From: CAWIOX01 sp963837775
GTDB lineage: Bacteria; Pseudomonadota; Gammaproteobacteria; Burkholderiales; Burkholderiaceae_D
Direction of reading: 5' to 3'
NCBI GenBank assembly: GCA_963837775.1
Contig: CAWIOX010000008.1
Location: forward strand, 62,001-126,000
Length of the DNA: 64,000 nt
Shown here: in pieces, positions 17,813-27,982 of the stretch
How the letters are laid out: the number at the start of each line of letters is the position of its first letter
How positions within the stretch are numbered: position 1 is the stretch's first letter
Position numbers and translations under genes: made by a program
Notes under the pieces: model-generated
Seen by the model: only the letters and a program-made list of their open reading frames with translations
Told to the model about the DNA's origin: nothing
Database searches by the model: none

Positions 17813-20452
17813 ATGCAAGAAAAATACAGCCCCGCCGACGTCGAGCAATCGGCGCAAGACCATTGGAAAGCCATCGACGCCTACAAGGTCGTTGAAAACG
17901 ATCCGCGCTTCCCCAAAGGCAAGTATTACGCCTGTTCCATGCTGCCCTATCCTTCCGGCAAGCTGCACATGGGACATGTCCGCAATTACACCATCAATGA
18001 CGTGATGTACCGCTACCTGCGGATGAACGGCTACAACGTGCTGATGCCGATGGGCTGGGATGCGTTCGGCATGCCGGCTGAAAATGCCGCGATGGCCAAC
18101 AACGTGCCGCCGGCGCAATGGACTTATGCCAACATCGCCTACATGAAGAAGCAGATGCAGGCGATGGGGCTGGCGATCGACTGGTCGCGCGAAATGACGG
18201 CCTGCACGCCTGAATACTACAAATGGAACCAGTGGATGTTCCTGAAGATGCTGGAAAAAGGCATCATCTACAAGAAAACCGGCACCGTGAACTGGGACCC
18301 GATCGACCAGACGGTACTGGCCAACGAACAGGTGATCGACGGCCGCGGCTGGCGCTCCGGCGCGCTGATCGAAAAGCGCGAAATCCCGATGTATTACGCG
18401 AAGATCACCGATTACGCCGAAGAACTGCTGGATCACGTCGACCACAAGCTGCAAGGCTGGCCGGAACGCGTGCGTCTGATGCAATCGAACTGGATCGGAA
18501 AATCGACCGGCGTGCGCTTCGCCTTCCCGCATCAGATCAAGGGCAGCGACGGCGAGCTGATTCAGGACGGCAAGCTGTGGGTGTTCACCACCCGCGCCGA
18601 CACCATCATGGGCGTCACCTTCTGCGCGGTGGCGCCGGAACATGCGCTGGCCTCGCTGGCGGCCGCGTCGAACCCGGCACTGGCTGCCTTCATCGCCGAA
18701 TGCAAGCTCGGCGGCGTGGCCGAAGCCGACATGGCGACGATGGAAAAGAAAGGGATGCCGACCGGCCTGTTCGTCACGCATCCGCTGACCGGCCAGCAAG
18801 TCGAAGTCTGGGTCGGCAATTACGTGCTGATCACCTATGGCGACGGCGCGGTGATGGGTGTGCCGGCGCATGACGAACGCGATTTTGCGTTTGCCAACAA
18901 ATACGCACTGCCGATCAGGCAAGTCGTCGCGGTCGAAGGAAAAGCCTTTTCCACCACAGCCTGGGATGAATCCTACGCCGACAAGGAAAACGGCCGCTGC
19001 ATCGGCTCCGGCAAGTACGATGGCTTGGGCTATCAAGCCGCAGTCGATGCGATCGCCGCCGACCTCGCCGCGCTGAGCCTGGGCGAAAAGAAAATCACCT
19101 ACCGCCTGCGCGACTGGGGCATCTCGCGCCAGCGCTACTGGGGCACCCCGATTCCGATCATCCACTGCGCCGATTGCGGTGCGGTGCCGGTGCCGGAACA
19201 GGATCTGCCGGTGGTATTGCCGGAAGACTGCGTGCCGGACGGCAGCGGCAACCCGCTCAACAAGCACGAAAAATTCCTGCATGTCGATTGCCCTAGCTGC
19301 GGCAAAGCGGCACGGCGCGAAACCGACACCATGGATACCTTCGTCGATTCGTCCTGGTATTACATGCGCTACACCTCGCCCGGCTCGGACAATGCGATGG
19401 TCGATGCGCGCAACGATTACTGGATGCCGATGGACCAGTACATCGGCGGCATCGAACATGCGGTAATGCATTTGCTGTACGCCCGTTTCTGGACCAAGAT
19501 CATGCGCGACCTGGGTCTGGTCAAGTTCGACGAACCGTTCACCAACCTGCTCACGCAAGGCATGGTGCTGAACGAAACCTATTACCGCGAAGAAGAAAGC
19601 GGCAAGAAAATCTGGTTCAACCCGGAAGACATCGAACTCGACCTGGACGAAAAAGGCCGCCCGGTGTCCGCCCGACTGAAAACCGACGGCTTGCCGGTCG
19701 AGATCGGCGGCACCGAAAAGATGTCGAAGTCGAAAAACAACGGCATCGACCCGCAGGCGCAGATCGACCAGTACGGCGCGGATACCGCACGGCTGTTTAC
19801 GATGTTCGCGTCGCCGCCGGAACAGACGCTGGAATGGTCGGGCACCGGCGTCGAAGGCGCGAACCGCTTCCTGCGCCGCGTGTGGGCCTTCTCACATGCA
19901 CAATCGGGCCGTGTCGCAGCTGCCGGCGCGGTAAACGCGGCAAGCCTGAACAACGAACAGAAAACCCTGCGCCGCGAAGTCCACAAGATCTTGCAGCAGG
20001 CCGACCATGACCTGAAACGCATCCAGTACAACACCGTCGTCTCGGCCTGCATGAAAATGCTCAATACGCTGGAAGCGGCCAAACTGGACGATTCGGCCGC
20101 ATCCAATGCGGTGATTGCGGAAGGCCTGTCGATTTTCCTGCGCGTGCTGAATCCGGTCGCGCCGCACATCACCCATGTGCTGTGGCAGGAGCTCGGATTC
20201 GCGCAAGCCCAGGGCGACATCCTCAACGCCGCCTGGCCGCAAGTCGATCCGGCCGCGCTGGAACAGGCCGAAATCGAGATGATGATCCAGGTCAACGGCA
20301 AATTGCGCGGCAGCATCACGGTTGCCAAAGATGCCGACAAGGCAAGCATTGAAGCCGCTGCGCTGGCCCATGAGAACGTACGGAAATACCTCGAAGGTGC
20401 GCCGAAGAAGGTCATCGTGGTACCCGGCAAGCTGATCAATATCGTTGCCTAA
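17813..20452 (+). CDS. leuS: Leucyl-tRNA synthetase
   Basis: An 879-residue class I synthetase charging tRNA-Leu. HIGH motif: YPSGKLHMGHVRNYTINDV. The editing domain has TRADTIMGVTFCAVAPEH, the KMSKS motif is at about residue 636 (EKMSKSKNNGIDPQ), and an anticodon-binding domain follows. I start at MQEKYSPADVEQSAQDHW (17813) because upstream in-frame residues are unlike the family. A TATAAT box lies at 17773-17778. It is followed by lptE and holA, the usual betaproteobacterial order. Confidence 0.97.
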   Translation: MQEKYSPADVEQSAQDHWKAIDAYKVVENDPRFPKGKYYACSMLPYPSGKLHMGHVRNYTINDVMYRYLRMNGYNVLMPMGWDAFGMPAENAAMANNVPPAQWTYANIAYMKKQMQAMGLAIDWSREMTACTPEYYKWNQWMFLKMLEKGIIYKKTGTVNWDPIDQTVLANEQVIDGRGWRSGALIEKREIPMYYAKITDYAEELLDHVDHKLQGWPERVRLMQSNWIGKSTGVRFAFPHQIKGSDGELIQDGKLWVFTTRADTIMGVTFCAVAPEHALASLAAASNPALAAFIAECKLGGVAEADMATMEKKGMPTGLFVTHPLTGQQVEVWVGNYVLITYGDGAVMGVPAHDERDFAFANKYALPIRQVVAVEGKAFSTTAWDESYADKENGRCIGSGKYDGLGYQAAVDAIAADLAALSLGEKKITYRLRDWGISRQRYWGTPIPIIHCADCGAVPVPEQDLPVVLPEDCVPDGSGNPLNKHEKFLHVDCPSCGKAARRETDTMDTFVDSSWYYMRYTSPGSDNAMVDARNDYWMPMDQYIGGIEHAVMHLLYARFWTKIMRDLGLVKFDEPFTNLLTQGMVLNETYYREEESGKKIWFNPEDIELDLDEKGRPVSARLKTDGLPVEIGGTEKMSKSKNNGIDPQAQIDQYGADTARLFTMFASPPEQTLEWSGTGVEGANRFLRRVWAFSHAQSGRVAAAGAVNAASLNNEQKTLRREVHKILQQADHDLKRIQYNTVVSACMKMLNTLEAAKLDDSAASNAVIAEGLSIFLRVLNPVAPHITHVLWQELGFAQAQGDILNAAWPQVDPAALEQAEIEMMIQVNGKLRGSITVAKDADKASIEAAALAHENVRKYLEGAPKKVIVVPGKLINIVA

Positions 20453-20508
20453 CGGTCATGGCAAAATGCCACCCCAATGCATGAAAGCATCATGAGCGCC
20501 CTCACCCC

Positions 20509-20538
20509 AACCCCTCTCCCGCGGCGGGAGAGGGGAGC
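20509..20538. repeat. Short GC-rich palindromic repeat
   Basis: CCCCTCTCCC-GCGGC-GGGAGAGGGG in the leuS-lptE gap, preceded by the common CTCACCCCAACC lead. A related palindrome (CTTCTCCCGCCTGCGGGAG) lies at about 24714-24734. This type of intergenic palindrome is widespread in beta- and gammaproteobacteria. Confidence 0.55.
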
Positions 20539-20588
20539 GAAGTGAGTCGCTATGCGACTTTCACGTTAAATGCTTAGCAGGATAAAAG

Positions 20589-21116
20589 ATGAAGCAAGGC
20601 CGCGCTGTCAGCACCTATTTACTCGGAATCATGATCACCGTGATGCTCTCCGCATGCGGCTTTCATTTGCGCAGCGCGGCCGATGCCAATCTGCCGTTCA
20701 AGACGATTTACCTGGGTTTTCCCGAGTCGTCGCCGCTGGGGACCGAACTCAGGCGCAACATCCGCGGCGGCGGCAATACCGAGGTATTGCCGACCGCAAA
20801 AGAGGCGCAGGCGAGCCTGGTGGTGCTGTCCGAAACCAGGGATAAATCCGTGCTTTCGCTGAACAACCTGGGCCGCGTGCGCGAATACAGCCTGGGCTAC
20901 ACGCTGCGTTTCCGGGTGATCGACAGCAAGGGGCAGGAACTGCTGGCACCGACCGAAATCACGCTCAAACGCGACATCAACTACGATGAGTCGCAAGTGC
21001 TGGCCAAAGAAGGCGAAGAAGCGATGCTGTACCGCGACATGCAAAAAGACCTGGTGCAGCAGGTCTTGCGCCGGCTCGCAGCCATCAAGCCGCTTTCGCC
21101 TATCGATAGCAATTGA
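20589..21116 (+). CDS. lptE: LPS assembly lipoprotein LptE
   Basis: A 175-residue lipoprotein plug of the LptD translocon, delivering LPS to the outer leaflet. Signal peptide and lipobox are GIMITVMLSACGFHLRSAAD with the lipidated Cys in LSAC-GFHLR, the classic LptE start. It contains TLRFRVIDSKGQELLAPTEI and a C-terminal helix. It lies between leuS and holA on the same strand, the conserved position for LptE. Confidence 0.93.
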   Translation: MKQGRAVSTYLLGIMITVMLSACGFHLRSAADANLPFKTIYLGFPESSPLGTELRRNIRGGGNTEVLPTAKEAQASLVVLSETRDKSVLSLNNLGRVREYSLGYTLRFRVIDSKGQELLAPTEITLKRDINYDESQVLAKEGEEAMLYRDMQKDLVQQVLRRLAAIKPLSPIDSN

Positions 21117-21137
21117 CCGTTTTTAACAAGGAATGCG

Positions 21138-22172
21138 ATGCAGCTGCGGCTTGATGCCCTTGATGCGCATTTGGCGAAATCGCTCGCGCCGCTGTATGTG
21201 ATCAGCAGCGACGAGCATCTGCTCGCGCTCGAAGCCGCCGACAAAATCCGCAAGACGGCACGCGCGCAAGGTTTTTCCGAGCGCGAAGTATTGACGGTGG
21301 AGCGCAGCTTCAAGTGGGGCGAACTGCTGGCGGCCAGGCAATCGCAATCGCTGTTCGGCGACAAGAAACTGATCGAGCTGCGGATCCCGGGCGGCAAGCC
21401 CGGCAAGGATGGCGGACAGGCGCTGCAGCACTATGCAGCCGCCTGCAGCGCCCAAGGCAGCAATGGCGACAGCCTGACCATCATCACGCTACCGAAGCTG
21501 GACTGGGCCACGCAGAAAGCGGCCTGGGTAGCAGCGCTGCAGCAAGCCGCCGTGTATATCGACATCCCGCTGGTCGAGCGGGCGCAGTTGCCGGCCTGGA
21601 TCGGCGTCAGGCTGGCGGCACAGGGCCAAAGCGCAGACCGGCAAAGCCTTGATTTCATCGCCGACCGGGTCGAGGGCAATCTGCTGGCCGCGCATCAGGA
21701 AATCCAGAAACTCGGCTTGCTGCACCCGGCCGGCAAGCTCGGCTTCGAGCAGATCCACGATGCGGTGCTGAACGTCGCCCGCTATGATGTATTCAAGCTC
21801 AACGAAGCGATGCTGGCCGGCGATGCGACGCGTCTGGTGCGCATGCTGGACGGCCTCAAGGGCGAAGGCGAAGCGCTGCCGCTGGTGCTGTGGGCCGTCA
21901 GCGAAGAAATCCGCACGCTGCTGAAGCTGAAATCCGGCATCGCGCAAGGCCGTGCGCTGGGCGCGCTGCTCAAGGATGCCCGCATCTGGGGCCCGCGCGA
22001 ACGCATGATGGAACCGGCGCTGCGCCGGCTGTCATTGCCGGCGCTGCAGGCGGCGCTGCAGGAAGCGGCACAAATCGATAAGATGATCAAAGGTCTGCGC
22101 GCCAAGGCGTTTGCCGGCGATGCATGGGATGCATTGCTGCAACTTGGCTTGAAAGTCGCGCGCGGCCAGTAA
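21138..22172 (+). CDS. holA: DNA polymerase III subunit delta
   Basis: A 344-residue clamp-loader subunit. It starts MQLRLDALDAHLAKSLAPLY, followed by VISSDEHLLALEAADKIR, typical of HolA. The middle contains DFIADRVEGNLLAAHQEIQK, and the C-terminal domain ends GLRAKAFAGDAWDALLQLGL. It is 21 bp after lptE. Length is normal and no frame break is present. Confidence 0.93.
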   Translation: MQLRLDALDAHLAKSLAPLYVISSDEHLLALEAADKIRKTARAQGFSEREVLTVERSFKWGELLAARQSQSLFGDKKLIELRIPGGKPGKDGGQALQHYAAACSAQGSNGDSLTIITLPKLDWATQKAAWVAALQQAAVYIDIPLVERAQLPAWIGVRLAAQGQSADRQSLDFIADRVEGNLLAAHQEIQKLGLLHPAGKLGFEQIHDAVLNVARYDVFKLNEAMLAGDATRLVRMLDGLKGEGEALPLVLWAVSEEIRTLLKLKSGIAQGRALGALLKDARIWGPRERMMEPALRRLSLPALQAALQEAAQIDKMIKGLRAKAFAGDAWDALLQLGLKVARGQ

Positions 22173-22284
22173 TAGTTTGTGTGCATTACGGGGGCACGGC
22201 ATCGTTTGCCGTGATTTTTCTTGCTTCCTTGTCCCGCTGGCGTGGCAAGGATGCCCATTACAACGGCTTCGTAATTCTGGAAAT

Positions 22285-23551
22285 ATGGACATCAAAAATT
22301 ACATGAATGACATCGGTCAGCGCGCACGCACTGCTTCGCGCGCGATGGCCAAGGCCGACACCGCGACCAAGAACCGGGCGCTGTCACTGATCGCCGCGGC
22401 AATCCGGCGCGATGCCGGCCTGCTGCGCGCCGCCAACGAACTGGATCTGGCGGCGGCCCGCGCCAGCGGCCTGGAGCCGGCGATGCTGGACCGCCTGACG
22501 CTGTCGGAGCAGGCGATCGCGACCATGATCGAAGGCCTGCAGCAGATCGCGTCGCTGGCGGACCCGATCGGCGAGATTTCGAACATGAAATACCGCCCGA
22601 CCGGCATCCAGGTCGGCCAGATGCGCGTGCCGCTGGGCGTCATCGGCATCATTTACGAAGCGCGGCCGAACGTGACGGTGGACGCGGCCGGCCTGTGCAT
22701 CAAGAGCGGCAATGCGACCATCCTGCGCGGCGGCTCGGAAGCGATCCATTGCAACCAGGCGCTGGCGAAACTGGTCAAGGAAGGTCTGGCCGGCGCCGGT
22801 CTGCCGGCCGACGCGGTGCAGATCATCGAAACCACCGACCGCGCCGCCGTCGGCGAGCTGATCACGATGCCGCAATATGTGGACGTGATCGTGCCGCGCG
22901 GCGGCAAGGGCCTGATCGAGCGCCTGATGCGCGAATCCAAGGTGCCGATGATCAAGCATCTGGACGGCATCTGCCACGTGTATATCGACGACAAGGCCGA
23001 TATCGAGAAGGCATTGCCGGTCGCATTCAATGCCAAATGCCACCGCTACGGCACCTGCAATACGATGGAAACCCTGCTGGTGGCGCGCGCCATCGCGCCG
23101 CAGGTATTGCCGCAACTGGCCGCGCTGTATCGCCGGCAAGGAAGTCGAATTGCGCGCCGATGCCGAAGCGCAGGCGATCCTGGCCGGCTATCCGCATCTG
23201 AGCGCGGCCACCGAAGAAGACTGGCAGACCGAATATCTGGCCCCGATACTGGCGGTGAAAATCGTGGCCGACATGGATCAGGCGATCGACCATATCAACA
23301 CCTATTCGTCCAAGCATACCGAAGCCATCATCACCGAAGACTACAGCCGCGCGCTGCGCTTCCTGCGCGAAGTCGATTCGGCGTCGGTGATGGTGAATGC
23401 ATCGACCCGCTTCGCCGACGGTTTCGAATACGGGCTGGGCGCCGAAATCGGCATCTCGAACGACAAGCTGCATGCGCGCGGCCCGGTCGGACTGGAAGGC
23501 CTGACCTCGTTGAAATACATCGTGTTCGGGCACGGCGAAGTGCGGCAATAA
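22285..23551 (+). CDS. proA: Gamma-glutamyl phosphate reductase (single frameshift)
   Basis: Second step of proline synthesis. It starts MDIKNYMNDIGQRARTASRA. The aldehyde dehydrogenase fold is visible through VPLGVIGIIYEARPNVTVDA, KSGNATILRGGSEAIHCNQA and CHRYGTCNTMETLLVARAIA with the catalytic Cys. The frame breaks near 23131, where dropping one C restores LAALYAGKEVELRADAEAQA. The second part ends with STRFADGFEYGLGAEIGISN and KYIVFGHGEVRQ. All key regions are present, so an artefact is more likely than loss. Confidence 0.9.
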
Positions 23552-23565
23552 CAACAAGGAAGCAC

Positions 23566-23990
23566 ATGCTCTGGATCAAAGCCTTACACATCGTCTTCAT
23601 CGCGTCCTGGTTCGCCGGCCTGTTTTACCTGCCGCGCATCTTCGTCAATCTCGCAATGGAGACCGAACCGGTCGCCATCACGCGGCTGATCATGATGGCG
23701 CGCAAGCTGTACCGCTTCATGACCATCCTCGCGATTCCGGCGCTGCTGCTCGGGCTGTGGCTGTGGCTGGGTTACGGCATCGGCAAGGGTCCCGGCAATG
23801 CGCTGGCTGCACGCCAAGCTGGCGCTGGTGCGTGCTGCTGATCGGCTACCACCATGCGTGCGGCGCGATCCTGAAGAAGTTCGAACTGGCGCGCAACACC
23901 CGCAGCCATGCCTGGTACCGCTGGTTCAATGAAGTGCCGGTGATCGCGATGCTGGCCATCGTCGTGCTGGTGGTCGTCAAACCGTTCTGA
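23566..23990 (+). CDS. hemJ: HemJ/CopD-type membrane protein, probable protoporphyrinogen oxidase (two frameshifts)
   Basis: A small protein of about 141 residues with four membrane segments. It starts MLWIKALHIVFIASWFAGLF, the hallmark of HemJ (COG1981), with the conserved His8. Two extra bases, near 23801 and 23831, break the frame; removing both gives GPGNGWLHAKLALVVLLIGY then HHACGAILKKFELARN, including the conserved Lys/His region. HemJ oxidises protoporphyrinogen IX to protoporphyrin IX, supplying HemH, which is also encoded in this window. It starts 14 bp after proA. Confidence 0.78.
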
Positions 23991-24009
23991 AGCTATTTTC
24001 GACACTAAC

Positions 24010-24621
24010 ATGGCTAAAATCTGTGAATATTTTTTCGCGCCGCAATCGCCCTGGGCTTACCTGGGCCATGCGCGCCTGAGCGCGCTGGCCGAACAACACG
24101 GCGCGCGCATCGAAGTCAAACCGTGCGACCTCGGCAAGGTGTTCAGCCAGTCCGGCGGCTTGCCTCTGGCAAAACGGGCGCCGCAACGACAGGCATACCG
24201 GCTGCAGGAAATGGCGCGCTGGAGCGAGCATCTGCAGATTCCGCTGAACCTGCAACCGGCCTTCTTCCCGGTGTCCGGCGATATGGCGGCCAAGCTGATC
24301 ATCGCGACCCAACTGGCGCACGGCAATGCAGCGGCGCTGCAACTGAGCGGCAGCATCATGCGCGCCTTGTGGGCGGAGCAGAAAAACATCGCGGATGCCG
24401 ACACGCTGGCCGCACTGGCCAATGACTGCGAGGGTGTCGAACTGGACGGCAGGATGCTGCTGAAAACAGCCGACACCGGTGCGGTGCAGACCCAGTACGA
24501 GCAGTACACCAATGACGCGCTGGCCGCCAATGTATTCGGCTCGCCCTGGTATGTGGTCGACGGCGAAGGCTTCTGGGGCCAGGACCGGCTGGATTTCGTC
24601 GAACGGGCATTGTTGAAATAA
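24010..24621 (+). CDS. DsbA-family 2-hydroxychromene-2-carboxylate isomerase-like protein
   Basis: A 203-residue thioredoxin-fold protein of the HCCA isomerase / kappa-GST group. It starts YFFAPQSPWAYLGHARLSAL, the family's N-terminal motif with Ser in place of the DsbA Cys pair, and ends ANVFGSPWYVVDGEGFWGQD. In naphthalene degraders the family isomerises 2-hydroxychromene-2-carboxylate, but no such pathway is nearby, so the substrate here is unknown. Stem-loop repeats follow the gene. Confidence 0.82.
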   Translation: MAKICEYFFAPQSPWAYLGHARLSALAEQHGARIEVKPCDLGKVFSQSGGLPLAKRAPQRQAYRLQEMARWSEHLQIPLNLQPAFFPVSGDMAAKLIIATQLAHGNAAALQLSGSIMRALWAEQKNIADADTLAALANDCEGVELDGRMLLKTADTGAVQTQYEQYTNDALAANVFGSPWYVVDGEGFWGQDRLDFVERALLK

Positions 24622-24639
24622 GCAGGATTCACAAAAAAT

Positions 24640-24702
24640 GTAGGGTGCGCCATGCGCACCGATTCGAGCTCGGCTAGCGATGGTGCGCATGGCGCACCCT
24701 AC
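24640..24702. repeat. Stem-loop intergenic repeat with 21-bp perfect arms
   Basis: The left arm, 24640-24660, begins GTAGGGTGCGCCATG. It is perfectly complementary to the right arm 24682-24702, with a 21-nt loop. The same arms occur at 40610-40672 with a different loop. It lies between the HCCA isomerase-like gene and the methyltransferase gene. Confidence 0.8.
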
Positions 24703-24818
24703 AATTTCTACTCCCTTCTCCCGCCTGCGGGAGAGGGAGCTCTGACAAAAGCGCATCGCCGATTGAGATTGGCGCTGCGCCTGAACATTTTTGCAACATA
24801 ACGGATAAAGGGTACACC

Positions 24819-26025
24819 ATGTCACATTCCTATTTTTGCCCCTGCCCGCGCGGCCTGGAAGCTGCACTGGCGGAAGAACTGGCTCGAAATCAGCCTGCAC
24901 GCACCGACGCTGAAGGTCCACAACCAGGTGCCGGGCGGCGTCCACTGCTCCGGCCTGCTGACCGACGCCTACCAGATCAACCTGCATTCGCGCATCGCCT
25001 CGCGCGTGCTGATGCGCATGGGCCACACCAGCTACAGCAACGAAAACGACATCTACGACCTGACCCTGTCGCGCGAATGGGAAGACTGGTTCAGCGTCGA
25101 CCACACGATCCGGGTCGATGTCACCGCGATCAAATCGCCGCTGCGCAGCCTCGAATTCACCACCCTGAAAATCAAGGATGCGATTTGCGACCGCTTCCGC
25201 GAGCAGTTCGACAAGCGGCCGTCGGTCGACACCCAGACCCCGGACATCCGCATCGTCGGCTTTCTCGATGCGCGCAGCTTCACGCTGTATCTCGACACCT
25301 CCGGCGATGCGCTGTTCAAGCGCGGCTGGCGTCTGGAAACCGGCGATGCGCCGCTGCGCGAAAACCTCGCGGCCGGCCTGTTGCGCGTGTCCGGCTGGAA
25401 ACCGGGGATGCCGCTGCTGGACCCGATGTGCGGCTCCGGCACCATCCTGGTCGAAGCGGCGCAAATGCTGGCCGGCATCCCGGCCGGCGCGCGGCGCAGC
25501 TTCGCGTTCGAGAAATTCCACAACTTTGAACGCGAAGCCTGGCAAGCGATCAAGGCCAGCGTCAAGCCGCATCCGCTGCCGGCCGCAGCCACCATTTTCG
25601 GCAGCGACATCTCGGGCGACATGGTCGAAATGACGCGCGAAAACCTGCGCAGCGCCGGCATCCTGTTCGAGGTGCCGCTGAAGCAGATCGAAGCGCAGGA
25701 AATCAAGCCGCCGACCGAGGAACCCGGCATCGTGCTGACCAACCCGCCGTACGGCGAACGGATCGGCGTGCGCGGCGACAGCACGCTGGAAGCCGATGAA
25801 ATGACCACCACCTTCTACAGCGCATTCAGCACCACGCTCAAGCAGCGTTTCGCCGGCTGGAAAGTGTTCCTGTTTACCGCCGACCTGACCCTGCCGAAAA
25901 TGCTGCGCCTGAAGGAATCGCGCAAGACGCCTTTCTTCAACGGTGCGCTGGAATGCCGCTTGTTCCGTTTCGACATGGTCGCCGGCTTCAACCGGCGCGA
26001 AGAAGCCAAGCCGAAAGAGCTGTAA
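24819..26025 (+). CDS. THUMP-domain class I RNA methyltransferase, RlmL-like (single frameshift)
   Basis: About 402 residues once one base near 24885 is removed (ALAEELA-EISLHAPTLKVHNQ). It starts MSHSYFCPCPRGLEAALAEE. An N-terminal ferredoxin-like/THUMP part is followed by a Rossmann methyltransferase with DPMCGSGTILVEAAQML and the target-base motif VLTNPPYGERIG. This NPPYGER group modifies guanine N2 in 23S rRNA (RlmL, m2G2445). The exact site is inferred. Element copy C follows the stop. Confidence 0.83.
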
Positions 26026-26052
26026 TCCGGCCCCTGTTGCCGCTTTTTCACT

Positions 26053-26138
26053 AAAAATATACTGCCCCGTGTATTTTTAAAAGGCCAATGAAATCCAGCG
26101 GCAACAGCATTGTTTTAACATATACCCCCTCTAATTAT
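26053..26138 (+). repeat. Dispersed 85-bp intergenic element, copy C
   Basis: Left end AAATATACTGCCCCGTGTAT, then TTTTTAAAAGGCCAATGAAA, TCCAGCGGCAACAGCATTGT and TTTAACATATACCCCCTC. It lies between the RlmL-like gene and the downstream MFS gene, both on the plus strand, so it is one of two copies not abutting a converging gene end. It is close to the consensus of the seven. Confidence 0.85.
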
Positions 26139-26219
26139 CAACATCAGGGGCTGCAGCACGGCCCTCTCGCCGCATAGCGTGAGCACCGGCGCGGCGCGGC
26201 CCAACCAGAAAGCCTTGGC

Positions 26220-27491
26220 ATGTCATCCGAACCCGCAACAAACCACTCCAAAACAACGGCGCACGTTCAGCTGGCAGGCGCCGGCGCCCTCGCGATGATG
26301 CTGGCGGCGCTGTCGATGCTGGGGCCGTTCTCGGTCGATACCTACCTGCCGGCCTTCCCCAGCATCCAGGCATCGCTGCAGGCCAGCCCGATCGAGGTGC
26401 AGCAGACGCTGACCGCCTACATGCTTTCGTTCGCGGTGATGATTCTGTGGCACGGCGCGCTGTCCGACGCGTTCGGCCGCCGCAACATCATCCTGGCCGC
26501 GCTGGCGGTATTTGCGATCGCCTCGCTCGGCTGCGCGTCCGCCCATAGCGTGCAATACCTGTGGGCGTTCCGCATCCTGCAGGGCGTCTCTTCCGGCGCC
26601 GGCATCGTGATCGGCCGCGCGATCATCCGCGACCTGCACACCGGCGCGCCGGCCGAGCGCCTGCTGTCGCTGGTGACGATGATTTTCTCGATCGCACCGG
26701 CGATTGCGCCGATCATCGGCGGCTGGATCGTCAAGTTGCTCGACTGGCGCGCGATCTTCCTGTTCCTGTTTGCGTATACCGTGCTGCTGCTGTGGTACTG
26801 CTACAAGCACCTGCCGGAAACGCTGCCGGCGGCCAGAAGACAGCCGTTCAACCTGCCGTTCCTGACCAAGAGTTACCGCCGGGTGTTCGGCTCGCCGCTG
26901 TTCCACTTCAAGGCCGGCACCATCGCGTTCAATTTTGCCGGCCTGTTCCTGTACATCGCCGCGGCCCCGGTCTTCATCACCCAGCATCTGAAACTGGGCA
27001 CCGACCAGTTCGCCTGGCAATTCATTCCCGCCGTCTCCGGCATTTTTCTGGGCGCGCTGAGCGCCAACCGGCTGGCCGGGCGCATCACCATCCCGCATCA
27101 GGTGCTGATCGGCTTCGCGTTCCTGATCGGGGCCGGACTGGCCAATGTCGGCTACCACCTGTTTTTCCCTCCGGCCCTGCCGTGGTCGGTGGCGCCGCTG
27201 TTTTTCTACACCTTCGGCATGTCGGTGGTCGCGCCCGGCGTCACGCTGCTGGTGCTGGACCTGTTCCCGACCATACGCGGCATCGCCGCCTCCTGCCAGT
27301 CGTTCGCGATGATGATGCTGTCCGCGCTGGTGGCCGGCGTGATCGCGCCCTTCCTGTCGCATTCGGTACTCTGGCTGGCCATCGGCCAGCTGGCCTTTGC
27401 GCTGATCGCACTGATGCTGTGGCTGGGCAGCCGTTCGTACCATGCGAAGCTGTCGCGCAAAGCCATCAATGCGTGGGAGTCGGTCGAGTAA
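26220..27491 (+). CDS. Bcr/CflA family multidrug efflux MFS transporter
   Basis: A 423-residue, 12-TM major facilitator. It has the Bcr/CflA start region LGPFSVDTYLPAFPSIQASL, the motif A loop GALSDAFGRRNIILAALAVF, and VIGRAIIRDLHTGAPAERLL in the second loop. Relatives export bicyclomycin, chloramphenicol or sulfonamides by proton antiport; the substrate here is unknown. It starts at ATG 26220, about 80 bp after element copy C. It ends at the edge of the accessory region. Confidence 0.88.
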   Translation: MSSEPATNHSKTTAHVQLAGAGALAMMLAALSMLGPFSVDTYLPAFPSIQASLQASPIEVQQTLTAYMLSFAVMILWHGALSDAFGRRNIILAALAVFAIASLGCASAHSVQYLWAFRILQGVSSGAGIVIGRAIIRDLHTGAPAERLLSLVTMIFSIAPAIAPIIGGWIVKLLDWRAIFLFLFAYTVLLLWYCYKHLPETLPAARRQPFNLPFLTKSYRRVFGSPLFHFKAGTIAFNFAGLFLYIAAAPVFITQHLKLGTDQFAWQFIPAVSGIFLGALSANRLAGRITIPHQVLIGFAFLIGAGLANVGYHLFFPPALPWSVAPLFFYTFGMSVVAPGVTLLVLDLFPTIRGIAASCQSFAMMMLSALVAGVIAPFLSHSVLWLAIGQLAFALIALMLWLGSRSYHAKLSRKAINAWESVE

Positions 27492-27715
27492 GGCGGAGCG
27501 CGCGGTGGCAAGATAAAAAACCGTTCAGGATGCAACGTTCAGGATGCAATACAGCGTCATACCTGACGCAGCAAAGCCTCTCTCATGCTGCGGATGGCGG
27601 GCGTTTGCCGCCGGCAAGTGGATGGCGCATCCGGCATGCCTGTCAAATCGAGTCGAAGACTAGCAGATTCTCATTGACAGGTGCTGCCAAGACCGGCCAT
27701 CACGCTCACGCTTCC
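27492..27715. other. Intergenic stretch without a recognised gene
   Basis: It contains a short tandem duplication (GTTCAGGATGCAA at about 27524 and again at about 27538) but no convincing coding frame, RNA gene or terminator. Confidence 0.5.
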
Positions 27716-27775
27716 TTATCTGAAAAGGAGGACCAAAATAATAATTAATACGATAGTTCCGATGCCGATATACAT
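27716..27775 (-). CDS. 19-residue hydrophobic membrane peptide
   Basis: The minus strand carries GAAAGGAAA six nt before an ATG at 27775 that opens MYIGIGTIVLIIILVLLFR and a TAA stop. Nearly the whole peptide is one membrane segment with a terminal Arg. Very small proteins of this look occur near stress genes in Burkholderiales, and this one lies next to csbD and a PRC-barrel gene. Function unknown; support is ribosome-binding site plus composition. Confidence 0.45.
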   Translation of the reverse strand: MYIGIGTIVLIIILVLLFR

Positions 27776-27982
27776 TTGAATTTCCTTTCTGTTGCACTGC
27801 CAGCAGCGTTGACTGCATCGATTAGAGCGGCAAACAAAAAGAAACCACGTGGTTCCGAGCAGGCTGCAGCAGGGACTGCAAGCGCAACCATCTCGAAATT
27901 ATTTTGCCGGATGCTCTTAGCTCAGTGGCGCCAGCTTGGCTGATTTTCATCCAAAGATGACGCCGTTCAAGCGTTATTCGGT
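27776..27982. other. Intergenic stretch without a recognised gene
   Basis: No frame, RNA or hairpin of note was seen. It should contain the promoter of the 19-residue peptide and the end of the csbD transcript. Confidence 0.4.

Noticed and set aside
17798..19558. Long open frame antisense to leuS (586 codons)
   Set aside because: It mirrors the leuS reading frame in high-GC DNA, has no recognisable motifs and is His/Arg/Gly-rich as expected of an antisense shadow.
20446..20454. GCCTAAC at the leuS end as an attC R'' box
   Set aside because: It is the leuS stop region (GTT GCC TAA C) with no inverted arm or GTTRRRY partner within attC distance.
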